A stretch of DNA of 44,971 bases from the NCBI RefSeq assembly GCF_009735685.1, contig NZ_WHPN01000264.1:1-44971 (forward strand), written 5' to 3'. Position numbers and translations under genes: made by a program. The notes beneath the pieces were generated by a model that did no database searches, was not told the origin of the DNA, and saw only the letters and a list, made by a program, of their open reading frames with translations. This stretch comes from Streptomyces lycii. Its GTDB lineage: Bacteria > Actinomycetota > Actinomycetes > Streptomycetales > Streptomycetaceae. Of the stretch, positions 35,528 to 43,224 are shown piece after piece; the stretch's first letter is position 1, and each line of letters begins with the position of its first letter.

Positions 35528-38107
35528 ATGGCCACCACCACACCGGCCGGTGTGCGGGGGGACACGGCGAAGCACGGCGCACCCGCCGGAAACGCCGCGC
35601 CCATGTCCCACCGGCAGATCATGGAGGCACTGTCCGGGCTGCTGCTCGGCATGTTCGTCGCGATCCTGTCGTCGACGATCGTCTCCAACGCCCTTCCCCA
35701 GATCATCTCCGACCTGGGCGGCGGGCAGAGCGCGTACACCTGGGTGGTGACCTCGTCGCTGCTCACGATGACGGCGACCACACCGCTGTGGGGCAAGCTC
35801 GCCGACCTGACCAACAAGAAGGTCCTGATCCAGGCGTCGCTGATCATATTCGTGCTGGCCTCGGCCGGCGCGGGTCTGTCGCAGAACCCCGGGACACTGA
35901 TCACCTTCCGCGCCATCCAGGGCCTGGGCATGGGCGGTATGACCGCGCTGACCCAGATCGTGATCGCCGCGATGATCTCGCCGCGCGAGCGCGGCCGCTA
36001 CAGCGGCTACCTGGGCGCCACCTTCGCCGTCGCCACCGTCGGCGGCCCGCTGCTCGGCGGTGTCATCACCGACACCTCGTGGCTCGGCTGGCGCTGGTGC
36101 TTCTACGTCGGCGTGCCGTTCGCCGTCATCGCCCTGATCGTGCTGCAGAAGACCCTGAAGCTCCCCGTGCTGAAGCGCGAGGTGAAGGTCGACTGGGCCG
36201 GCGCGTTCTTCATCGCCGCCGCGGCCTCGCTGCTGCTCATCTGGGTGACCTTCGCGGGTGACAAGTACGACTGGATGTCCTGGCAGACGTACACGATGGT
36301 CGGCGGCGCCCTCGCACTCGCGCTGATCTTCGTCCTCGTCGAGTCGAAGGCGTCCGAGCCGATCATCCCGCTGCGGCTGTTCCGCAACCGGACGATCACG
36401 CTCACCGCGCTCGCCAGCCTGTTCGTCGGCGTCGCCATGTTCGGCGCCACCATCTTCCTCAGCCAGTACTTCCAGCTGGCACGCGGCCAGTCGCCGACCA
36501 TGTCCGGCGTCATGACCATCCCCATGATCGCGGGCCTGTTCCTGTCCTCGACCGGCTCCGGCATCATCATCACCCGGACCGGCCGCTGGAAGGGCTGGCT
36601 GGTCGCGGGCGCCACGCTGCTCACCGCGGGCCTCGGCCTGCTGGGCACGATGCGCCACGACACCGAGTACTGGCACGTCGGCCTCTTCATGGGGCTCGTC
36701 GGCCTCGGCGTCGGCATGATGATGCAGAACCTCGTGCTGGCCACGCAGAACCAGGTGGACCCGCGCGACCTCGGTGCGGCCAGCTCCGTCATCGCCTTCT
36801 TCCGCTCGCTCGGCGGCGCGATCGGCGTCTCGGTGCTCGGCGCGGTGCTCAGCCACCGCATCACCGACTACGTCCGGGACGGCATGAGCGAGCTGGGCGG
36901 CGGATCCGCCGCCGGTTCCGGCGACGGGGCACTGCCCGACCTGGACAAGCTCCCGGGCCCGGTCCGTACCGTCATCGAGAGCGCGTACGGCCACGGCATC
37001 GCGGACATCTACCTCTACGCCGCCCCGATCGCGCTGGTGGCCCTGCTGCTGGTGCTGTTCGTCAAGGAGGTGCCGCTGAAGACCACCGGCGGCCTCCAGG
37101 AGACGGCCGACAGCGAGGCCGCTGCCGCGAACGGCGGCGCGGGATCCGCTGCGAACACCGACGGCACGACCGGCACGGTCTCCGACGGCGGTACGGCCAC
37201 CGACGTCGGTACGGCCACCGGGTCCGCCGGCGACAACGCCGGGCAGCCCGCCGCGGTGGGCACGCGCCAGCCGTCCTGGGCCGTCGCGGCCGAGGCGGAC
37301 GGCGTCTCCGGCGGCCGGGCCGAGCGGGCGCCCGCCGGTACGGGCATCGCGGTGACCGGTGCCGTGCGCGACGCGGACGGCACGCCCGTCTCGCGTGCCG
37401 CGGTCACGCTGATCTCGCTCAGCGGGCGTCAGCTCGGCCGCTCGGTGGCGCGCGCCGACGGCACGTACACCCTGGACGCCCCGGGCTCCGGTTCGTACGT
37501 CCTGATCGCGTCCGCCGAGGGCCACCAGCCGCAGGCGTCCACCGTCGTCGTCGGCGACCAGCCGCTCGGCTACGACCTGATGCTGTCGGGCACCAGCGGG
37601 CTCGCGGGCACCGTCCGTTCCGCGGCCGACGCCCGTCCGGTCCCGGAGGCCATGGTCATCGTCACCGATGTCCGGGGCGATGTGCTGGCCACCGGGAAGA
37701 CCGACACGAACGGCGCCTTCGCGTTCGGCGACCTGGTCACCGGCTCCTTCACCGTCGCGGTGAACGCCGCCGGGCACCGGCCGCTGGCCATGCCGGTCGA
37801 GGTCGCCGGGCACGGCACGACCCGGATCGAACTCGAGCTCCAGTCCGGCGCGCAGGTGCAGGGCACCGTCCGCGCGGGCGCGGAGCGCGGGCCGCTGCCG
37901 GACGCGCGGGTGACGCTGATCGACGCGGCGGGCAACGTCGTCGCCACCTCCACGACGGGCTCGGACGGCGCGTACGCGTTCACCGACCTCGACGCGGGCG
38001 ACTACACCGTCATCGCGAGCGGCTACCCGCCGGTGGCGAACCCGCTGACCGTGGCCGGACGAGGAGTCGACGGCTACGACATCGAACTCGCCCACCCGGA
38101 CGAGTAG
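35528..38107 (+). CDS. DHA2-type MFS drug exporter fused to three carboxypeptidase-regulatory-like domains
   Basis: An 859-residue protein. Residues 1 to about 515 form a 14-helix MFS proton antiporter of the DHA2 group; GLLLGMFVAILSSTIVSNALPQI is helix 1 with its motif, and RAIQGLGMGGMTAL and ATVGGPLLGGVITD are motif-type segments. A low-complexity linker (about 516-605) leads to three beta-sandwich repeats starting near 606, 691 and 773, each with a P-x-x-x-A-x-V-T-L and DGxYxxxxLxxGxYTVxAxG pattern (CarboxypepD_reg-like). ATG 35528 follows AAAAGGA. Exporters of this family normally end near 520 residues, so the C-terminal array is an unusual addition. Confidence 0.9.
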   Translation: MATTTPAGVRGDTAKHGAPAGNAAPMSHRQIMEALSGLLLGMFVAILSSTIVSNALPQIISDLGGGQSAYTWVVTSSLLTMTATTPLWGKLADLTNKKVLIQASLIIFVLASAGAGLSQNPGTLITFRAIQGLGMGGMTALTQIVIAAMISPRERGRYSGYLGATFAVATVGGPLLGGVITDTSWLGWRWCFYVGVPFAVIALIVLQKTLKLPVLKREVKVDWAGAFFIAAAASLLLIWVTFAGDKYDWMSWQTYTMVGGALALALIFVLVESKASEPIIPLRLFRNRTITLTALASLFVGVAMFGATIFLSQYFQLARGQSPTMSGVMTIPMIAGLFLSSTGSGIIITRTGRWKGWLVAGATLLTAGLGLLGTMRHDTEYWHVGLFMGLVGLGVGMMMQNLVLATQNQVDPRDLGAASSVIAFFRSLGGAIGVSVLGAVLSHRITDYVRDGMSELGGGSAAGSGDGALPDLDKLPGPVRTVIESAYGHGIADIYLYAAPIALVALLLVLFVKEVPLKTTGGLQETADSEAAAANGGAGSAANTDGTTGTVSDGGTATDVGTATGSAGDNAGQPAAVGTRQPSWAVAAEADGVSGGRAERAPAGTGIAVTGAVRDADGTPVSRAAVTLISLSGRQLGRSVARADGTYTLDAPGSGSYVLIASAEGHQPQASTVVVGDQPLGYDLMLSGTSGLAGTVRSAADARPVPEAMVIVTDVRGDVLATGKTDTNGAFAFGDLVTGSFTVAVNAAGHRPLAMPVEVAGHGTTRIELELQSGAQVQGTVRAGAERGPLPDARVTLIDAAGNVVATSTTGSDGAYAFTDLDAGDYTVIASGYPPVANPLTVAGRGVDGYDIELAHPDE

Positions 38108-38253
38108 ACCCCCCGGTGGCGGGGGCGCATACCGAGCGGAGTGCGCCCCCGCCGTTCTCCGGGGCCACGGGTCCCGGCCCGGTGCCGACCGCGGGCAGGG
38201 GACGGCCCACGGCGCCGGGCCGGGACCCGACACATACCAGGACAGGAGCTTTG

Positions 38254-39108
38254 ATGACCATCAGCGGCGCGGAACCGGGCACGGGGCCCGGCGCGGGACT
38301 GCGGGCCCGGATCCGCACCCGGGACGGCTGGGCGGTGCGGCACGCGATCCTGACCGTCACCGACATGACCGGCAACCAGGTCGCGCGGGCGACGGCGGAC
38401 GAGGACGGAACGGTGCGGACCGACGCCCTGCCCGCCGGCGCGTACACGGTCATCGCCACGGCGGTCGGCTACGCCCCGGCCGCGTCCACGGCGATCGTCA
38501 CCGCCTCCGGCCGGGCCGACGTCGGCACGGTCGTGCTCGCCCGGCAGGGCGGTGTGGAACTGCCGCCGCCCGGCGTCTGGACGCTGGACCCGGCGCACTC
38601 CTCCGTCGCCGCGGTCGCCCAGCACCTCGGCATATCGAGCGTGCACGGCCGGTTCACCGACTTCTCCGGCCGGATCGAGATCGCCGAGGACACCCGGAAG
38701 TCGACGGTCGACGCGGTCATCCGCGCCGGCAGCATCGACACGGGCAACGGCATGCGGGACGGGCATCTGAAGTCCCCCGACTTCCTCGACGTCGAGCGCT
38801 TCCCCGAGATCGGCTACAGCGGTACGGAGGTGGAGCCGGCCGGGCCGGACCACTGGACCGTGCGCGGCGAGCTGTCCCTGCACGGGGTGGTCCGGCCCGT
38901 CGAACTGGACCTGACCTATCTGGGGACCGGCCCCGACCCGTGGGGCGGGGTGCGCGCGGCCTTCCGCGCGACCGCGGAACTCCGGCGCGAGGACTTCGCG
39001 ATCAACTACAACCAGGTCGTCGCTGCGGGCGTCGCGGCGATCGGCACCACGCTGCGGGTGGAACTGGACATCCAGGCGGTGCAGGGCGACGGGCTGCCGG
39101 AAGCCTGA
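38254..39108 (+). CDS. YceI-family lipid-binding protein with N-terminal carboxypeptidase-regulatory-like domain
   Basis: A 284-residue protein. Residues about 12-95 repeat the beta-sandwich seen in the exporter (VRHAILTVTDMTGNQVARATADEDGTVRTDALPAGAYTVIATAVGY). Residues about 108-280 are a YceI domain (WTLDPAHSSVAAVAQHLG...VHGRFTDFSGRIEI...LSLHGVVRPVELDLTYLG), a lipocalin-like barrel that binds isoprenoid chains. No signal peptide is visible, so it is probably cytoplasmic. AGGAG at 38244-38248. It lies 146 bp after the exporter; the shared accessory domain argues that they work on the same compound. Confidence 0.88.
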   Translation: MTISGAEPGTGPGAGLRARIRTRDGWAVRHAILTVTDMTGNQVARATADEDGTVRTDALPAGAYTVIATAVGYAPAASTAIVTASGRADVGTVVLARQGGVELPPPGVWTLDPAHSSVAAVAQHLGISSVHGRFTDFSGRIEIAEDTRKSTVDAVIRAGSIDTGNGMRDGHLKSPDFLDVERFPEIGYSGTEVEPAGPDHWTVRGELSLHGVVRPVELDLTYLGTGPDPWGGVRAAFRATAELRREDFAINYNQVVAAGVAAIGTTLRVELDIQAVQGDGLPEA

Positions 39109-39425
39109 CCGGAGCCGGGCGGACGGCGGCGGGCCCCGGCACGCGCACACCGCCGACCCGGGACACAGCGGGTGCGGACCGGTGATGACGCTGACGCGTC
39201 GGCAGCCGGGCCCCGAGGTGGCCGCGTTCGGCGGCCGGGCGCCGCCGGGGCCGCGTGTCCACTGGGGCGCCGCCGGGCCCGCGTTGCCCAGCGGAGCGCC
39301 GCCGAGGCCGCGTTTCCCGTACACCGGGCGGTGTCCGTACATCCGGCGACGTCACGCCACATCCGGGGGTACGGTCTTCGCGCCGGGCCGGGACCCGGTC
39401 CGCGTCGATCTCCCGAGGAGTGCCG

Positions 39426-40316
39426 ATGTCGTTGCGCCGCCGAATCCTCCCCCTGCTGCTCGCCGCCGGACTGCTGGGCGGGCCGGCGGCCGTTCCGTCC
39501 GCGCACGCGGACCCGGCCGCCGCGGGCCCGGACGGCTTCGGCCGCGCCGTGCCGCTGCGGGTGGCGACGTACAACATCGCGGCGGGCGCCGGGACCGACC
39601 GGGTCTTCGATCCGGAGCGGACGGCGGACGCCCTCCGGGCGCTCGACGCCGATGTGATCGGCCTCCAGGAGGTCGACGTCCACTGGGGTGCGCGCAGCGA
39701 ATGGCGCGACCTCACGGCCGGACTCGCCGAAAGCCTCGGCATGCACGCGTACTTCGCGCCGATCTACAGCCTCGACCCGCCCGCGGAGGGGGCGCCGCGC
39801 CGCGAGTTCGGGGTCGCGGTGCTGTCCCGCTTCCCGGTCCTGCGCGCCGAGAACCACGAGATCACACGGCTCTCCACCCAGGACCCCGACCCGGTGCCCG
39901 CGCCGGCACCCGGTTTCGGCGAGGTCGTGGTGCGCGCGCACGGCGTGCCCGTACACGTCTACACGACACACCTCGACTACCGGGCCGATCCGTCGGTGCG
40001 GCAGGCGCAGGTCGCCGACACCCGGCGGATCATGGCCGAGGACTGCGACCGGCACGGGCGGTGCCCGCGTCAGGTGCTGACCGGGGACTTCAACGCGGAG
40101 CCGGGGGCGGCCGAACTGGCGCCGCTCTGGGATGCCTTGACCGACGCCGCCCCGGCCGGGGACGGCTTCACCTACCCGGCCGGCACCCCGGCGAAGCGGA
40201 TCGACTACGTCACCGTCTCGGACGGCATCCGGGTCCGCCGCGCGGAGGTCCCGCAGACGCTCGCCTCGGACCACCGGCCGGTGGTCGCCGACCTGCTGCT
40301 GCGGCGGGGGCGCTGA
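39426..40316 (+). CDS. Secreted endonuclease/exonuclease/phosphatase-family protein
   Basis: A 296-residue exported metallo-phosphodiesterase. Signal peptide about 1-29 (RRRILPLLLAAGLLGGPAAVPSAHA). EEP motifs: VATYNIAAG, IGLQEVDVHWG (catalytic Glu), TTHLDYR, LTGDFNAEPG (about 219-226) and SDHRPVVADL (Asp282, His283). ATG 39426 follows GAGGAG. EEP proteins act on nucleic acids, phosphoinositides or sphingomyelin; substrate cannot be told here. It is probably an independent transcription unit. Confidence 0.9.
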   Translation: MSLRRRILPLLLAAGLLGGPAAVPSAHADPAAAGPDGFGRAVPLRVATYNIAAGAGTDRVFDPERTADALRALDADVIGLQEVDVHWGARSEWRDLTAGLAESLGMHAYFAPIYSLDPPAEGAPRREFGVAVLSRFPVLRAENHEITRLSTQDPDPVPAPAPGFGEVVVRAHGVPVHVYTTHLDYRADPSVRQAQVADTRRIMAEDCDRHGRCPRQVLTGDFNAEPGAAELAPLWDALTDAAPAGDGFTYPAGTPAKRIDYVTVSDGIRVRRAEVPQTLASDHRPVVADLLLRRGR

Positions 40317-40739
40317 CGGCGGGAACATGAAGCCGGGGGCGGCGGGCGGCGCCGGGGCGCAGGGCCCGGCCGCCCCCCGGGCCGCCACCGGGCCGCCACC
40401 GGGTCCGCGAACGCGCCGCGAAGGCGGCGAAGGGTCACGAAGGCGCCACGACGGGTACGGCCGCCACGGCCCGGCCGCACCCGCCGCGACGCTCCGAAGA
40501 ACGCGAACCCCTGTGCCGGGACGAGACCGGCTCCCCCTGGAGACCGCCACCGCGACGCTGCGGCACACCGGAACCGGCCGTCGAGCCCCTGGCACTCCGG
40601 CCGGACTGTGCCGTCGACCTGGTCGAGGCCGGGGTCCGGAGCCGAGCAGGCTGCGAGGAGCTGACGGCGGGCCGGGGACGACGCCAGTGGTCGCAGCGGG
40701 CTGTCAGTAGCCGCAGTCGTCTCAGTGGCCTCAGTGGCC
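40317..40739. other. 423-bp gene-free stretch
   Basis: GC-rich DNA between the EEP gene and the convergent lipoprotein gene. CTCAGTGGC-type short repeats occur near 40718-40750. No terminator-like hairpin or gene is convincing. Confidence 0.45.
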
Positions 40740-41237
40740 TCAGTGGTCGTCGATGATGCTCACGGCGGTACCGTCCTTGATCTCCACCTTCGCCGAGACA
40801 CCCTTCTTCGCAGCCGCCTCCAGCTCAGCCTCACTGCACTTCTGCGCCGCCTGCCCACCGGCATCACCACAAATGTCCCCCGTGCCCTGGATGTCAGTGC
40901 TCGTGGACGTGAAGAACGCCTGCTCCCGGTCCTTCATGTCACTGACCGTGTACTTACCCGGCGCCAAGTAGGAAACCGTGCCGAACCAGGTACCGCTGAC
41001 ACCCTTGCCACCGGCCTCTCGACCGGCCTGCTTCTTCGTGTCGTCGACGCCGTCCCGGCCCTCACCGGCACCGGACTTATCCGTCGAGCCCTTCACGTCC
41101 TTCGAGGAGGAGGCGGACCCGTTCGACTTCTGGTCGCCCGAGTCGCTGTCACTGCCTCCGCAGGACGTGAGCAGGGCGGTGGTCGCGATGAGAGCGGCAG
41201 TGGTGAGAACGGTCTTGCGGCGGTTCGTACGAAGCAT
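40740..41237 (-). CDS. Putative secreted lipoprotein
   Basis: A 165-residue lipoprotein precursor: a basic start MLRTNRRK, hydrophobic TVLTTAALIATTALL and lipobox LLTSC-GG, so cleavage before Cys at about residue 26. A Ser/Asp/Gly/Lys linker (about 27-80) precedes a small domain (SGTWFGTVSYLAPGKYTVSD...DICGDAGGQAAQKCSEAELEAAAKKGVSAKVEIKDG). The start at 41237 was chosen for its AGGGGGA site; MHIT at 41264 has no such site. Function unknown; the two Cys in the domain may form a disulfide. Confidence 0.82.
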   Translation of the reverse strand: MLRTNRRKTVLTTAALIATTALLTSCGGSDSDSGDQKSNGSASSSKDVKGSTDKSGAGEGRDGVDDTKKQAGREAGGKGVSGTWFGTVSYLAPGKYTVSDMKDREQAFFTSTSTDIQGTGDICGDAGGQAAQKCSEAELEAAAKKGVSAKVEIKDGTAVSIIDDH

Positions 41238-41533
41238 GGTCCGGATCCCCCTGGTGATGTGCATGGTGCAGCCCGCCGGCTGAGCGGCCGCGTCGTTGCT
41301 CGGTCGGTCTTCATCCTGACCGGCACCACGACCTCGGGGGAAGCGCGGTTACGGGCTCATGACACAGCCGACGACGGCAGGAGACACCTGGGACGGGACG
41401 TGGTCAGAAGTCACCCGCCCGTGGAAATCGACGGAGAACGCCGCGCACCGCCCCTGTCGGGCGTGGACCACAGCCGCTGCTGCCGGCGCAGGCATGGATG
41501 GCCCCGGACCATCACTGGTGTCACCCGCTGATG
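41238..41533. other. Gene-free stretch between lipoprotein and tRNA-Arg terminator
   Basis: It contains the lipoprotein promoter region. A plus-strand open frame from 41359 runs straight through the tRNA-Arg antisense and is not a gene. Confidence 0.5.
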
Positions 41534-41570
41534 TCAGAGGGCCCCTGGGAGATTCCCAGGGGCCCTCTGA
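41534..41570 (-). terminator. Strong terminator of tRNA-Arg
   Basis: A perfect 17-bp stem (arm TCAGAGGGCCCCTGGGA) with a 3-nt loop, 6 bp downstream of the tRNA on the minus strand. Confidence 0.85.
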
Positions 41571-41576
41571 GCTGTG

Positions 41577-41649
41577 CGCGCTCGGCAGGATTCGAACCTG
41601 CAACCTTCTGATCCGTAGTCAGATGCTCTATCCGTTAAGCTACGAGCGC
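41577..41649 (-). tRNA. tRNA-Arg (anticodon ACG)
   Basis: A cloverleaf with acceptor stem GCGCTCG/CGAGCGC, anticodon stem-loop CTGACTACGGATCAG giving ACG, and T-loop GTTCGAATC. A34 of this tRNA is the substrate for the TadA encoded at 14107-15057, allowing CGU/CGC/CGA decoding through inosine. Confidence 0.95.
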
Positions 41650-41781
41650 TTGTCTTCCCGGCTGATTTCCGCCGGTCGGCGTTGCGGGAACAACATTACA
41701 TGACCGGCCGCCGGAGGCGAAATCCATTGCCCTCGCCCTGCCTGACCTGGGAAAACGCCGGAAGCGACCCCTGGAACGGCG

Positions 41782-41808
41782 GAAGCCCCGGCCGACGGCC
41801 GGGGCTTC
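41782..41808 (-). terminator. Terminator of tRNA-Ser(GCT)
   Basis: A perfect 12-bp stem (GAAGCCCCGGCC with its complement) and 3-nt loop, 21 bp downstream of the tRNA on the minus strand. Confidence 0.8.
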
Positions 41809-41829
41809 GGTGATCTTGCGAAGATCGAG

Positions 41830-41919
41830 CGGAGGCTCCGGGATTTGAACCCGGGATGGGGGGTTACCCCAAACCGCATTAGCAGTGCGGCGCCATAGAC
41901 CAGACTAGGCGAAGCCTCC
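41830..41919 (-). tRNA. tRNA-Ser (anticodon GCT)
   Basis: A class II tRNA on the minus strand with acceptor stem GGAGGCT/AGCCTCC, long variable arm, T-loop GTTCAAATC and anticodon GCT within CTGCTAA. Discriminator G at 41830. Confidence 0.95.
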
Positions 41920-42530
41920 ACACCCACCCGTGAAACCGCGAGTGGTGTGTGCAGATGATGACACAGCCCTGCGGGCCGCGACCAATCGCACCCTACGGTA
42001 CAAGGCGCGTGTGCGGCAGAGCAAAAGTGTTCCCTGGTCGGGGCCGGGCGTGGCGGCGGTGGAACCGTGCCCACCGCCGAACGCACACCGGCCCGGCCCG
42101 AGGATCCCCGGAGCGCGGTTCGCTCCCGGGGCGCGGCTCGGCACGGGGAGCGCGGTTCACTCCCGGGGCGCGGCTCGCTCCCCGTGGCCGGCGGCGCCCG
42201 CGCGGTCCCGCCGCGCGTGGCCCCTCCCCCCGAGGCGCCTCCCCGCGAGGTCCCGCCCCACGCGGTCCGGTCCCGCCCCGCGAGGTCCCGCCCCGCCAGG
42301 TGCCCGTACGCCGCCCGTTCCCCCCTTCGGCCGGTGCGGCCGCCGGACGGGTGGAACCGCTCGCGCGTACGGGCGCGGCTGGGTTGCGCAACGCGGCGGC
42401 GGGCCGAGCGTTGATACAGGCGGGGCAGTGGCGCCGGACCGGACCGGTCCGTGCGCCGGAGTCACGGCAGCCGCAGGCGCCGGCCGGCCCCGTCCCCCTC
42501 ATTCCACCGCAGAACACACAGGAGAACCCG
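41920..42530. other. 611-bp gene-free stretch before the SSI gene
   Basis: It contains the tRNA-Ser(GCT) promoter region at its left. From about 42100 to 42310 there are repeated GGGGCGCGGCTCG-like and GTCCCGCCCCGCGAG-like units that open frames on both strands. No gene is supported. AGGAG at 42520-42524 serves the next gene. Confidence 0.55.
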
Positions 42531-42998
42531 ATGCCGTTCCGCCGCCTCACCGTCAGCGCGCTCGCCGCGACAGCCGTCCTGACCGCCGCCCCCGCGGCCG
42601 GCGCGCTGCCGCTCCCCGTGCCGGCCCCGCTGCCCGCCCCCGCCCCGCCCTCCGCGCCCCCGGCCGGGTCGGACCGGCTGACCGTCACGATCGGAGGCAG
42701 CGGCAACCGCGCCGTCGACGGCACGTACACCCTCGACTGCCACCCCCGCGGCGGCACCCACCGCAGCGCCCCGGCGGCCTGCGACCGGCTCGACGAGGTC
42801 ACCCGTTACGGCCGCGACCCCTTCGCCCCCGTCCCCGCCGACGCGAACTGCCTCATGATCTACGGCGGCCCGGCGACCGCCCGGCTGACCGGCACCTGGG
42901 CGGGCCGTCCCGTGGACGCACGTTTCAGCCGTTCGAACGGCTGTGAGATCTCGCGCTGGGACAACCTGCTCCCGGTGCTCCCGGACGTCACCGGTTGA
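42531..42998 (+). CDS. Secreted subtilisin inhibitor (SSI family)
   Basis: A 155-residue precursor: signal peptide about 1-25 (RRLTVSALAATAVLTAAPAAGA), a Pro/Ala spacer (26-47), then the SSI domain from SDRLTVTI. The four conserved cysteines are 70, 84, 107 and 138. Aligned with the classic CPMVYDP reactive loop, CLMIYGG places P1 at Met109 and P1' at Ile110, predicting inhibition of subtilisin/chymotrypsin-like serine proteases. The C-terminus departs from classic SSI (WDNLLPVLPDVTG extension). It probably restrains extracellular proteases during development. Confidence 0.92.
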   Translation: MPFRRLTVSALAATAVLTAAPAAGALPLPVPAPLPAPAPPSAPPAGSDRLTVTIGGSGNRAVDGTYTLDCHPRGGTHRSAPAACDRLDEVTRYGRDPFAPVPADANCLMIYGGPATARLTGTWAGRPVDARFSRSNGCEISRWDNLLPVLPDVTG

Positions 42999-43224
42999 CC
43001 TGCGACGGGAGGGCGGAACAGCCGCGATGACCCGCACCGGCGCGATATGTCCGGCGTACGCGGACGTGTCACGAGTCGCACAAGGTCATCGCCCGCCCTC
43101 CCCTCATCCGCCGTCGCCCCCGGCACCACTGCCCGTAGACTCCCTCTAGTGACAGACAACCGGACGCGCGGCAGGATGACCGAGTCTGTCGGCAATATGC
43201 AGTGAGCAGGAAGGAAGCGCCGTC

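Noticed and set aside
39182..40330. Overlapping plus-strand frames across the EEP gene
   Set aside because: These are Arg/Pro/Gly-rich shadow frames; the EEP frame has the signal peptide and catalytic motifs.
41359..41703. Plus-strand ORF containing a GRIRTCNLLIRSQML-type stretch
   Set aside because: This is the translation of antisense tRNA-Arg, a known false-gene signature.
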